Under the pieces are notes generated by a model. It was not told the origin of the DNA, did not search any database, and worked only from the letters and a program-made list of their open reading frames with translations. The translations under genes and the position numbers were made by a program. A stretch of 6,947 bases of DNA. Source: Streptosporangiaceae bacterium. Its GTDB lineage: Bacteria > Actinomycetota > Actinomycetes > Streptosporangiales > Streptosporangiaceae. This document shows positions 1 through 6,488 of the stretch, piece by piece. Position 1 is the first letter of the stretch. Each line of letters begins with the position of its first letter. The DNA is taken from positions 1 through 6,947 of the forward strand of contig JASIBM010000510.1 of the NCBI GenBank assembly GCA_030045175.1, read 5' to 3'.

Positions 1-1128
1 GGCTCCCCCCAGGGCACCCTGCACGAGGGCGCGGCCGACCTGATGGGCGCCTTCGCGCCGAAGCCGACGTTCGACGAGCGGCTGGCCGGATTGCTGCTGG
101 CGCAGCGGCACCTGCACGAGCGGGGCGTCACCGCGTGGCAGGACGCGATCGTCGGGCCGTACCTGGGCTCACAGGACCCGCTGCCCGTGTACCTGGCTGC
201 GGCCAGGTCCGGTCAGCTCACCGCGCGGGTGCGGGGCGCGCTCTGGTGGGACCGGGCCAGGGGCGCGGAGCAGGTCGACGACCTGCTTGGCAGGCGCGAG
301 GCGGGCCAGGCAGGCCGGTTCCGCGCGGACACCGTGAAGATCATGCAAGACGGCGTCGCCGAGAACTACACAGCGGGGATGCTGGAGCCATACGTGGACG
401 CCTGCGGTTGCCAGACCAGCGAGCGCGGCCTTTCCCATGTCGATCCGATGGAGTTGCGCGCGGACGTCACGGCGCTCGACGCGCTCGGCTTCCAGGTGCA
501 CTTCCACGCGATCGGCGATCGCGCCGCGCGCGAGTGCCTGGACGCCGTCGCCGCTGCCGCCGCAGCCAACGGGCCGAGTAGTCACCGGCACCACATCGCG
601 CACCTCCAGGTGATCCATCCCGACGACGTGCCCAGGTTCGCCAGCCTCGGGGTGACCGCCAACATGCAGGCGCTGTGGGCCGCGCACGAGCCCCAGATGG
701 ACGAGCTCACGATCCCGTTCCTCGGACCCGAGCGCGCCGGGCGGCAGTACGTGTTCGGCGACCTGGTGCGCGCGGGCGCCCGCCTCGCCGCGGGCAGCGA
801 CTGGGCGGTCAGCAGCGCCAACCCGCTGCGCGCCATCCACGTCGCGGTGAACAGGTCGCTGCGGGAAGCGACGGGCGCGCAAGCCGAGCCGTTCCTGCCT
901 GGCCAGGGCCTGGGCCTCGCGCAGGCGATGGCCGCCTACACGATCGGATCGGCCTACGTGAACCACCTGGACGACGTGACAGGCTCGATCGAGCCAGGGA
1001 AGGCCGCCGACCTGATCGTCCTGGATCGCGACCCATTCGCCGCTCCGCCCGGCGAGATCGGGTCAACCTCGGTGCTCGCGACGTACGTGCAGGGCGAGGC
1101 CGTCTACCGGGCGGAGCGGCTGGGTTAG
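1..1128 (+). CDS. Amidohydrolase family 3 (YtcJ-like) metal-dependent hydrolase, 5'-truncated by window edge
   Basis: The frame is open from base 1, so the true start lies upstream; 375 codons are visible. An ATG at 43 exists, but the preceding residues (GSPQGTLHEGAADLMG) match the region that sits well inside YtcJ-type proteins (typically a little over 500 residues), so it is not the start. Visible family motifs are VKIMQDGVAENYTAGMLEPY (Lys codon 337-339), HFHAIGDRA (His codon 505-507), HLQVIHPDDV (His 601-603), GSDWAVSSANPLRAI (Asp 799-801) and the C-terminal GSIEPGKAADLIVLDRDPF that closes the composite beta-sandwich. The N-terminal HxH metal site is off the window. In this family the enzyme hydrolyses C-N bonds of amides or cyclic amides with a divalent metal, in the cytoplasm; the substrate cannot be told. 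The downstream gene begins within 5 bp, suggesting co-transcription. Family assignment is firm, specificity unknown. Confidence 0.93.
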   Translation, partial: GSPQGTLHEGAADLMGAFAPKPTFDERLAGLLLAQRHLHERGVTAWQDAIVGPYLGSQDPLPVYLAAARSGQLTARVRGALWWDRARGAEQVDDLLGRREAGQAGRFRADTVKIMQDGVAENYTAGMLEPYVDACGCQTSERGLSHVDPMELRADVTALDALGFQVHFHAIGDRAARECLDAVAAAAAANGPSSHRHHIAHLQVIHPDDVPRFASLGVTANMQALWAAHEPQMDELTIPFLGPERAGRQYVFGDLVRAGARLAAGSDWAVSSANPLRAIHVAVNRSLREATGAQAEPFLPGQGLGLAQAMAAYTIGSAYVNHLDDVTGSIEPGKAADLIVLDRDPFAAPPGEIGSTSVLATYVQGEAVYRAERLG

Positions 1129-1132
1129 CCAG

Positions 1133-2197
1133 GTGGTGCACGCGCGGCGCTTGCACGCGCAGTTGCTCGCCGGGCCGCCTGCCAGCTCGGTACTCGACGT
1201 GGTGCGCAGGCTGCTCGCCGTGCAGGGCCAGGACCAGCGCGGCGCCAGGCTCGCGATCAGGGCGCGGTCGGCGGGGCTGACCGCCGCGGACGTCGACCGC
1301 GCGCTGACCGCCGATCGCTCGCTGCTCATCAGCTGGCTGAACCGGGGCACGCTGCACCTGATAGCGGCCGAGGACTACTGGTGGCTGCACGCCCTGACCA
1401 CGCCGCCGATGACCACGGCGATCGCCAGGCGGCTGGCGCAAGAGGGGATCCAAGCGGCCGACGCCGAGGCCGCGGTGGCCGTGATCGGCGCGGCGCTTGC
1501 CGCGGATGGCCCGCTGACCAGGGGCCAGCTGGCCAAGCGGATCGGAGCCGCCGGCATCAGGACCGAGGGCCAGGCGCTCGTGCAACTGCTCGCCTGGGCC
1601 ACCGTTCGCGGCATGATCGTACGTGGGCCGATGATCGGCAGCGAGCACGCGTTCGTCCTGGTCAGAGACTGGCTGGGCAGGTGCCCGGCCGCCTTCGAGC
1701 CGGGCAGGCTCGACCGTGACCGCGCCCTGGCCGAGCTTGCCCGCAGGTACCTGGCTGGCCACGGCCCGGCCAGCGAGCGCGACCTGGCGAAGTGGGCCGG
1801 CCTGCCGCTGGCCGACGCCAGGAAGGGCCTGACCAAGATCAGCGCGGAACTCAGGCCGCGTGCGGACGGCCTGGCCGAGCTGACTTCGGCCGGCTCCGGC
1901 GGCGGCGCCGCCGCCGTGCCGCCGCCGAGGCTGCTCGGCGCCTTTGACCCGCTCCTGCATGGCTGGGCAGACCGTGGCCCGGTGCTCGGCTCGCACCGGC
2001 AGGTCATCACGGTGAATGGCCTGTTCCGTCCGTTCGCCCTGGTCGAAGGCCGGGCGGCTGGCCTGTGGCGGCTGGCCGGCGGCCAGGTCGACCTCGAGCC
2101 CTTCGCCCCGCTGCCCGACCCGGTCACGGCGGCGCTGCGCGCCGACGGCGGCGACGTGATCCGCTTCCTTGAGTCGCGAGGTAGCGCCACCGGCTAG
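1133..2197 (+). CDS. Winged-helix DNA-binding protein, HTH_42 / AlkZ-like (AZL) putative DNA glycosylase
   Basis: 354 residues, close to the usual family length. The N-terminus has LLAVQGQDQRGARLAIRAR, which carries the QxQ signature (Q31 and Q33) of AlkZ-like glycosylases; then SWLNRGTLHLIAAEDYWW (about residues 67-84), a central winged-helix region, and a C-terminal block LLGAFDPLLHGWADRG ... VNGLFRPFALVEGRAAGLWRL typical of the family. Characterised members (AlkZ of the azinomycin producer, YcaQ/AlkX of E. coli) excise bulky alkylated bases or unhook interstrand crosslinks; activity here is inferred. The middle residue of QxQ is Gly where characterised members have an aliphatic residue, so activity is not certain. 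The start is GTG at 1133 (a second GTG follows at 1136), only 4 bases after the upstream stop and without a strong Shine-Dalgarno, consistent with translational coupling. AGG arginine codons are frequent (about 12). Many family members are annotated only as winged-helix proteins of unknown function. Confidence 0.88.
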   Translation: MVHARRLHAQLLAGPPASSVLDVVRRLLAVQGQDQRGARLAIRARSAGLTAADVDRALTADRSLLISWLNRGTLHLIAAEDYWWLHALTTPPMTTAIARRLAQEGIQAADAEAAVAVIGAALAADGPLTRGQLAKRIGAAGIRTEGQALVQLLAWATVRGMIVRGPMIGSEHAFVLVRDWLGRCPAAFEPGRLDRDRALAELARRYLAGHGPASERDLAKWAGLPLADARKGLTKISAELRPRADGLAELTSAGSGGGAAAVPPPRLLGAFDPLLHGWADRGPVLGSHRQVITVNGLFRPFALVEGRAAGLWRLAGGQVDLEPFAPLPDPVTAALRADGGDVIRFLESRGSATG

Positions 2198-2223
2198 CTA
2201 ACCAGCAATGGCTAGGAAAGGTC

Positions 2224-2269
2224 GGCGCCGTTCGAGGCCGCCTGGTAATGGTCGGCCCCGAACGGCGCC
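2224..2269. terminator. Hairpin between convergent genes, probable bidirectional terminator
   Basis: GGCGCCGTTCG at 2224-2234 is a perfect inverted repeat of CGAACGGCGCC at 2259-2269. After one A/C mismatch the stem continues with GGCCG (2236-2240) against CGGCC (2253-2257), leaving a 12-base loop (2241-2252). It lies between the stop of the AlkZ-like gene (2197) and the stop of the minus-strand cupin gene (2278). There is no T-tract on either side, which is common for terminators in high-GC Actinobacteria. Termination is inferred from structure and position. Confidence 0.75.
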
Positions 2270-2277
2270 CGGCGGCA

Positions 2278-2637
2278 TCAGGCCTTGGCGCAGTTGCTGG
2301 CGTCGTACCAGTCGATGGCGATGACAGGCTCGTTGCCTACGACCCAGGCATCGTGGCCAGGGGGCAGCAAGGCGACGTCGCCCGCCTGGATGTCGAACTC
2401 GCTGCCGTCCGCCATCAGGGCGCGCAAGGTGCCCGATATGTGGTACATGAAGTGCGGTTGCTCGCACAGGTCGGTGCCGGCGAACGGCTTGATGTGCTCG
2501 GTCCACCGCCAGCCCGGCTGGAAGGTGAGCAGGCCGATATCGGCGCCGCCGATCTTCAGCTGCCGCGCCTCGCCGAATTCGAAGGAGCGGGTCTCGTCCG
2601 GGGTGCCGAATGACTTGCGTTCTGCCGCGTCACTCAT
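2278..2637 (-). CDS. Small single-domain cupin protein, copy A (distal)
   Basis: 119 residues, the length of a minimal single cupin barrel. Recognisable blocks are GGADIGLLTFQPGWRWTEHIKP (30-51), GTDLCEQPHFMYHISGTL (54-71), MADGSEFDIQAGD (75-87) and LPPGHDAWVVGNEP (91-104). Likely metal or ligand residues are H48, H62 and H95. The classical HxH(x)3-4E first motif is not intact, so metal binding is plausible but not certain. The start at 2637 is chosen because the octamer AAGGGAGA ends 6 bases before it and because the paralogue upstream starts at the same aligned position; the frame stays open much further upstream but only as a shadow of copy B. It is probably co-transcribed with copy B, 95 bp upstream. 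The protein differs from copy B mainly at barrel-facing positions (e.g. residues 60, 64, 72-74, 105-108). Cupins of this sort may be sugar- or small-molecule-binding proteins or enzymes; the function is unknown. Confidence 0.92.
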   Translation of the reverse strand: MSDAAERKSFGTPDETRSFEFGEARQLKIGGADIGLLTFQPGWRWTEHIKPFAGTDLCEQPHFMYHISGTLRALMADGSEFDIQAGDVALLPPGHDAWVVGNEPVIAIDWYDASNCAKA

Positions 2638-2643
2638 GTGCGA

Positions 2644-2651
2644 TCTCCCTT
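2644..2651 (-). promoter_or_regulatory. Ribosome-binding site of cupin copy A
   Basis: On the minus strand this reads AAGGGAGA, with AGGGAG 7 bases before the ATG at 2637. It decides the start of copy A in an open frame that otherwise extends far upstream, and is identical in sequence and spacing to the site before copy B. Confidence 0.8.
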
Positions 2652-2732
2652 GCTGGTCGGCCGTCCTCGCTCCCAGCGTGTCCTGTGACGGTTGCGGGCC
2701 GCTTACCGCGAGCTGACATGGCCGGCCAGAGT

Positions 2733-3092
2733 TCAGGACTTGGCGTAGTTGCTGGCGCCGTACCAGTCGACCACGACGGCCGGCTCGTCCCCGACGACCC
2801 AGGCGTCGTGCCCTGACGGCAGCGCGGTTACGTCGCCTGGCCGGGCGTCGAACTCGCTGCCATCGGCCATCACGATGTGCAAGGTGCCCTGGATGTGGTA
2901 CTGGAAATGCGGCGCCTCGCACAGGTCGGTGCCTGCCAGTGGCTTGACGTGCTCGGACCACCGCCAGCCCGGCTGGAGAGTAAGCAAGCCGATGTCGGCG
3001 CCGCCGATCTTCAGAATTCGCGCCTCGCCGCGCTCGAAGGAACGGGTCTCGTCCGGGGCGGCGAATGCCTTGTGCTCTGCCGTGCCATTCAT
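2733..3092 (-). CDS. Small single-domain cupin protein, copy B (promoter-proximal)
   Basis: 119 residues, 86 identical to copy A when aligned without gaps by eye (about 72%). It keeps GGADIGLLTLQPGWRWSEHVKP, GTDLCEAPHFQYHIQGTL, MADGSEFDARPGD and LPSGHDAWVVGDEP. Likely ligand residues H48, H62 and H95 are present, as in copy A, and the classical first cupin motif is again not intact. The ATG at 3092 is preceded by AAGGGAGA with 7 bases between AGGGAG and the start. The gene is first in the minus-strand unit and diverges from the SARP-type regulator gene, with 170 bp between the two starts. This makes co-regulation by that regulator plausible, but this is inference. The fold assignment is firm; substrate or ligand is unknown. 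Confidence 0.93.
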   Translation of the reverse strand: MNGTAEHKAFAAPDETRSFERGEARILKIGGADIGLLTLQPGWRWSEHVKPLAGTDLCEAPHFQYHIQGTLHIVMADGSEFDARPGDVTALPSGHDAWVVGDEPAVVVDWYGASNYAKS

Positions 3093-3098
3093 GTCTGT

Positions 3099-3106
3099 TC
3101 TCCCTT
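3099..3106 (-). promoter_or_regulatory. Ribosome-binding site of cupin copy B
   Basis: On the minus strand this reads AAGGGAGA, with AGGGAG 7 bases before the ATG at 3092. Same octamer and spacing as in copy A, which supports both start choices and shows that the duplication included the leader. Confidence 0.8.
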
Positions 3107-3180
3107 CATTTACTTGATCGCCCGCGTCAGCTTGTCTGCTGTGCTCATGGGCTCATCCGCGCTCAGCCTGGCCGACCAGG

Positions 3181-3226
3181 ATTGCAGGCTCATTGCAGTT
3201 TTCCCGCTGGCTCGCCTTTGGCTCGC
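3181..3226. promoter_or_regulatory. Two pairs of direct repeats with 11-bp period, candidate SARP operator
   Basis: ATTGCAG occurs at 3181-3187 and 3192-3198, and TGGCTCGC at 3208-3215 and 3219-3226; each pair is offset by 11 bp. GGCTCAT at 3187, and GGCTCGC at 3209 and 3220, all fall on a single 11-bp register (3187, 3198, 3209, 3220), though the unit at 3198 does not match. SARP proteins such as ActII-ORF4 and DnrI are known to bind heptamer direct repeats spaced 11 bp. The repeats lie in the divergent region between cupin copy B and the SARP-type gene. Which gene they serve, and whether this protein binds them, is inference; no good -10 lies the expected 8 bp beyond either pair. Confidence 0.45.
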
Positions 3227-3250
3227 TCGCGCGGTCTACGGCCCGCGGGG

Positions 3251-3257
3251 TTAGATA
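3251..3257 (+). promoter_or_regulatory. Weak candidate -10 element for a leaderless SARP transcript
   Basis: TTAGATA sits 6 bases before the ATG at 3263, where a -10 element would give a transcript starting at or near the start codon. No matching -35 was found, and no convincing Shine-Dalgarno precedes the ATG (only GCGGGG at 3245-3250, too far away). The element is AT-rich against its surroundings but matches the consensus only partly. Confidence 0.2.
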
Positions 3258-3262
3258 CTCGC

Positions 3263-6200
3263 ATGAAGTCGCTGGCGGTCCGCGTGCTCGGCGACTTCGG
3301 CGTCGATGGCATCGAGCCGCAGACGCTGGGCAGCAAGAAGGCACGGCAGGCGCTGCGGCTGCTGGCCCTGGGCAGCGGCCAGGTCGTGCACTCCGACGTG
3401 CTCATCGATGCCATCTGGCCGGGCGTCGCGCCAGGCCGGCCGGAAGATCAGCTGGCCGTGCTGATGAGCAGGCTGCGCTCGGTGCTCGGCCGCGACAGGA
3501 TCGAGCATCGTGACGTCGGCTACCTGCTGCATTACGACTGGCTCGACACGGCTGAACTGGCCCTGCTGACCGACGAGGTGGAGCGGCGCGGCGCCGCGGG
3601 CAACGTGATGGGCGCCGCTGCCGCGGCGCGGGTCGCGCTCTCGCTGGTCAGGGGCGCTGGAGAGGCGGCGCCTGCCGCGGGCGACTGGGCCGCGCAGCGG
3701 CTTGGCCAGATCGAGCGGCTGCTAGTTCGCGCGCGCGCCGTAGCCGGGCAGGCGCTACTCGTCGCGGGAGACTGGATGGCCGCCGCCGACGCGGCGGCCG
3801 CGATGCTGGCGGGTGATCCCTACGACGAGGTGGCACTGCGGCTGCTGCTCCGGGCCCGGGTCGCAGGCGGCCAGGTCGCGGCGGCGCTCGCAGCGTACGC
3901 GAGCGCTCGCAAGCGCCTGGCAGACGAGCTAGGCGCGGATCCGTCGCCGCAGACGCAGGCCCTGCACGTGGCCATCTTGCGCGGCGAGCTTGCGGCCCAG
4001 CGGCCGGAGCCGACCGCGATCGCCCCTGGCAGCCTGATCGGCCGCGACGACGAGCTGGCCTACCTCGACTCCGTCGCGCTGCGCGCCCGAGCGGGCTCGT
4101 TCGAGCTGGCCGTGGTCAGCGGTGAGCCTGGCATCGGGAAGACCGCGTTGCTGCGATGCTGGGCCGGCCGCCGGGCGGCCGCCGGCGAGACGACGCTGAT
4201 CGCCTCCTGCGGGCCGCTCGACCGGGCACTGCCGCTCGACGCCTTGCTCAGCGCGCTCGGCCAGCTCCTGCGACGGCTCGGGCCTGAGGCGAGCGCCGAC
4301 CTGCTGGACGCCGACGCGACGCTGGTTGAGCCAGCACTCTGGATCACGCCGAACTCACGCCAGGTGCCGATGCTGGCGGACAGCACTGTCGGTCCCGCGA
4401 TGTTCTACTCGGCTTTGCTGCGGGTGCTCGGCCGGCTCGCCGGGAGGCAGCCGGTCGCCGTGGTGATCGATGACGCGCACCTGGCCGGCCCGGCGCTTGG
4501 AGACTGGCTGCGGTTCGCGCGGCGCGGCGAGATCGCCCTCATGATCGTCGCGGCGATCCGGCCGGGCGAGGGCGAGTCGCTGCCCGGCACCGCGTTCCTT
4601 GACCTGGAAGCGCTCGATCACGCCGCGGTCGCCGAGCTGGTGGGGCCGGCCAGGGCGGACGCGCTCTACGCGCGCTCGAAGGGGCACCCGCTATTCCTGA
4701 CCGAGCTGGCCCAGCGCGCGGCAGACACCGAGCTGCCCGCCTCGCTCGTCGAGTCGGTGTCCGCGCGATGCGACGAGCTAGGCACGGCGGGCGCCTTGCT
4801 GCGCACCGCCGCCGTGATCGGGTCCGAGCTCGACATGGACCTGCTGGCCGCCGTGCTCGGCAGGTCCGTCGTCGAGCTGCTCGACGACGCCGAGCTCGCC
4901 GTGGCCAAGCACCTGCTGGTCGAGGACGCGGGAGTATTCAGGTTCCGGCACGAGCTCGTGCGCGAGGCGCTGGCGGCCAGCGCGACGGCCGGGCGGTCGG
5001 CACTGTTGCACCGGCAGGCGGGCCGTGTGCTCTCCCGGCGCGGAGCCGATCCGGTGACCGTGGCGCGGCACGCCAGGCTGGGCGGTGACCTGGCGCTGGC
5101 CGCGCGCGCGCTGCGAGATGCCGCCGCGGTCGCGGCCGAGCGATTCGACCACGCGGGGGCCGAGGCATTGCTCGACGATGCCCTGGCGCTGCAACCTGAT
5201 ACGAGCGGCTGGCTGGCGCGGGCGCGGGTGCGCACCCGCAGGGGCCGCTACGCCGAGGCGCTGGCCGACGTCGAGCTGGCAGGCCCGGATGCGCTCGAGG
5301 TCGGCGCCTGGGCGGCATACTTCGACCGCAGGTTCACCCAGGCGGCGCAGTTCGCGCAGGACGGTGCGCTGGCGGCGACGGACGCGCGGGCGCGGGCCAG
5401 GTGCCTGACCGTCGGTGGCAGGACGCGGCACGCCGCGGGCGACCTGGCCGGCGCGGAGCTGATGCTCGGCGAGGCGTTCGCGCTCACCGAGGGTCCGGAC
5501 CGGGTCACGGCAGCGGCCTGGCTCGGCGTGCTACGAGCCCACCAGAGCAGGGCCGAGGAGGCGCTGGCGCTGCTGCGCCCGGCGAGCCGCGGGCATATCG
5601 GCGTCGAGCACACTTCGGCGACGCTGCACTCGCTGCTCTTCACCGGGCACGTGCACGCGATCGCCGGCCGTCCGGCGCCCGCGCTTGAGGCGTTCACCAG
5701 CTACACGGCCGAGGTGGACCGGCGCCAGGTGCCCAGGTTCGCGGGCCGGGCGGTGAACTTCGCCGGCTGGGTACTGCGCAACCTCGGCGCCAGCCGGGAG
5801 GCACTCGACCACCACCACGCCGCGCTCGAGGTCGGACAGCGGCACGGGACCGCGGAGGTCACCATCGCCGCGCTCGAGGACATCGCCGAGCAGGCTATCG
5901 ATGACGGGGCGCCGGACGAGGCGGAGGCCAGGCTCGCTCAGGCACGGGATCTGCTGCGGGGCGATCTGGTGTTCGGCTGGCGGCTCGAGCTCAAGCACCT
6001 GCTGCTCACCGGCCGCCTCGCGCTGCTGCTTGGCAACGGGGAGGCCGCGCTGCGAGCCGCCGCGGACCTGGAGTCCCAGTCGGCCGGGCTCGGCATCCCG
6101 CGCTACCTGAGCGTCGCCAGGCTGCTGGCGCACCGCGCGCGCCGGTCCCTCGGCCAGCCCGCCGACTTGCGAGCCGTCGCGCGCGACCTGGACGCCGTGG

Positions 6201-6403
6201 ACCGGGCTGTGGCGATCGAGGCCTGGTGGTGGACCGGCGACGTGGCCGCCGACCTGGGCGTAGCCGACTGGGTCGCGCGAGCCCTGGCCAGGGCGGACCG
6301 GCTGGCCAACGCCGCCGGATCACGCTCCGATGGCCTGCGGCAGGCCGCCCGGCGGCGCGCCGACTCCTGGCGGGCCGCTATCGACCAGGGCCCAGGACCG
6401 TGA
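3263..6403 (+). CDS. Large SARP-family transcriptional regulator with AAA/STAND-like ATPase domain (AfsR-like architecture)
   Basis: 1046 residues from the ATG at 3263; the frame is open to 3065, but the family begins with this LAVRVLGDFGVDG strand. Order: OmpR-type winged helix at about 4-92 (LGSKKARQALRLLAL, IWPGVAPGRPEDQLAVLMSR, GYLL); bacterial transcriptional activation domain (BTAD) at about 93-243, ending with AYASARKRLADELGADPSPQ; ATPase from about 257 (LIGRDDELAYL), with Walker A GEPGIGKT at 287-294, Walker B VAVVIDDAH at 398-406, KGHPLFLTEL at 473-482 and FRHELVREAL at 561-570; then an alanine-rich helical, TPR-like region to the end. No C-terminal LuxR HTH is present, so this is not a SARP-LAL hybrid. 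Family members activate promoters through direct repeats spaced 11 bp; ATP binding and the helical region probably control oligomerisation or signal input. It diverges from two cupin genes, its likely but unproven targets. Signal and regulon are unknown. Confidence 0.93.
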   Translation: MKSLAVRVLGDFGVDGIEPQTLGSKKARQALRLLALGSGQVVHSDVLIDAIWPGVAPGRPEDQLAVLMSRLRSVLGRDRIEHRDVGYLLHYDWLDTAELALLTDEVERRGAAGNVMGAAAAARVALSLVRGAGEAAPAAGDWAAQRLGQIERLLVRARAVAGQALLVAGDWMAAADAAAAMLAGDPYDEVALRLLLRARVAGGQVAAALAAYASARKRLADELGADPSPQTQALHVAILRGELAAQRPEPTAIAPGSLIGRDDELAYLDSVALRARAGSFELAVVSGEPGIGKTALLRCWAGRRAAAGETTLIASCGPLDRALPLDALLSALGQLLRRLGPEASADLLDADATLVEPALWITPNSRQVPMLADSTVGPAMFYSALLRVLGRLAGRQPVAVVIDDAHLAGPALGDWLRFARRGEIALMIVAAIRPGEGESLPGTAFLDLEALDHAAVAELVGPARADALYARSKGHPLFLTELAQRAADTELPASLVESVSARCDELGTAGALLRTAAVIGSELDMDLLAAVLGRSVVELLDDAELAVAKHLLVEDAGVFRFRHELVREALAASATAGRSALLHRQAGRVLSRRGADPVTVARHARLGGDLALAARALRDAAAVAAERFDHAGAEALLDDALALQPDTSGWLARARVRTRRGRYAEALADVELAGPDALEVGAWAAYFDRRFTQAAQFAQDGALAATDARARARCLTVGGRTRHAAGDLAGAELMLGEAFALTEGPDRVTAAAWLGVLRAHQSRAEEALALLRPASRGHIGVEHTSATLHSLLFTGHVHAIAGRPAPALEAFTSYTAEVDRRQVPRFAGRAVNFAGWVLRNLGASREALDHHHAALEVGQRHGTAEVTIAALEDIAEQAIDDGAPDEAEARLAQARDLLRGDLVFGWRLELKHLLLTGRLALLLGNGEAALRAAADLESQSAGLGIPRYLSVARLLAHRARRSLGQPADLRAVARDLDAVDRAVAIEAWWWTGDVAADLGVADWVARALARADRLANAAGSRSDGLRQAARRRADSWRAAIDQGPGP

Positions 6404-6453
6404 TCACGGTGGTTTACCGTTGTATAGGTAGGCTGATCCACCGTGATCATGGT
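6397..6453. terminator. Long stem-loop between convergent genes, probable bidirectional terminator
   Basis: TGATCACGGTGG at 6401-6412 is a perfect inverted repeat of CCACCGTGATCA at 6438-6449. The stem extends outward by four more pairs (6397-6400 with 6450-6453, one of them G-U), giving 16 pairs around a 25-base loop, within which TACC (6415-6418) can pair with GGTA (6427-6430). The TGA stop of the SARP gene (6401-6403) is part of the left arm. The structure lies between convergent genes and has no T-tract. The same bases can also be read as two copies of a palindromic motif, listed separately. Confidence 0.6.
6397..6453. repeat. Two copies of a 14-bp palindrome, 43 bp apart
   Basis: ACCGTGATCACGGT at 6397-6410 is a perfect 14-bp palindrome. 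ACCGTGATCATGGT at 6440-6453 is the same motif with one change, and CC/GG flanks extend it to an 18-bp near-palindrome at 6438-6455. A lone half-site ACCGT lies between them at 6416-6420. The 43-bp offset is close to four helical turns. This is an arrangement expected of a dimeric protein's operator, but its location between two gene ends is unusual for one. Confidence 0.6.
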
Positions 6454-6488
6454 GGGGTGCGGGCCGGCTGGGCTGGCTCGCGACGGGG

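Larger units (their letters stand above)
2278..3106 (-). repeat. Tandem gene duplication (two RBS-plus-cupin units)
   Basis: The two cupin genes, with their ribosome-binding octamers, form two 374-bp units (2278-2651 and 2733-3106) offset by exactly 455 bp and with no length change between the coding regions. Proteins are about 72% identical by hand count. The 81-bp spacer between the units shows no obvious promoter or terminator. Confidence 0.75.

Noticed and set aside
809..1996. 395-residue open frame on the minus strand
   Set aside because: It is antisense to two well-supported genes, is rich in Arg/Pro/Gly/Ala with no recognisable motif, and is the kind of shadow frame expected in very GC-rich DNA.
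2719..2728. TGGCCGGCCA palindrome just past the end of cupin copy B
   Set aside because: A 10-bp GC palindrome with no loop is common by chance in this DNA and cannot fold into a useful terminator by itself.
2278..2961. Cupin copy A as a 227-residue protein with an N-terminal extension
   Set aside because: The extension overlaps copy B out of frame and has arginine-rich shadow composition; a good RBS and the paralogue's start place the true start at 2637.
3143..3166. Three GCTCA(T/G) repeats in the divergent region
   Set aside because: Spacings of 8 and 10 bp are irregular and do not fit the 11-bp register of the other repeats; probably chance.
3167..3180. CCTGG-CCGA-CCAGG inverted repeat beside the 11-bp repeats
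   Set aside because: Only five pairs, with no second copy and no clear relation to a promoter; too weak to call an operator or attenuator.
3065..3262. SARP protein starting 66 residues earlier
   Set aside because: The upstream part overlaps the cupin start in antisense and shows no domain; the family's first beta strand begins right after the ATG at 3263.
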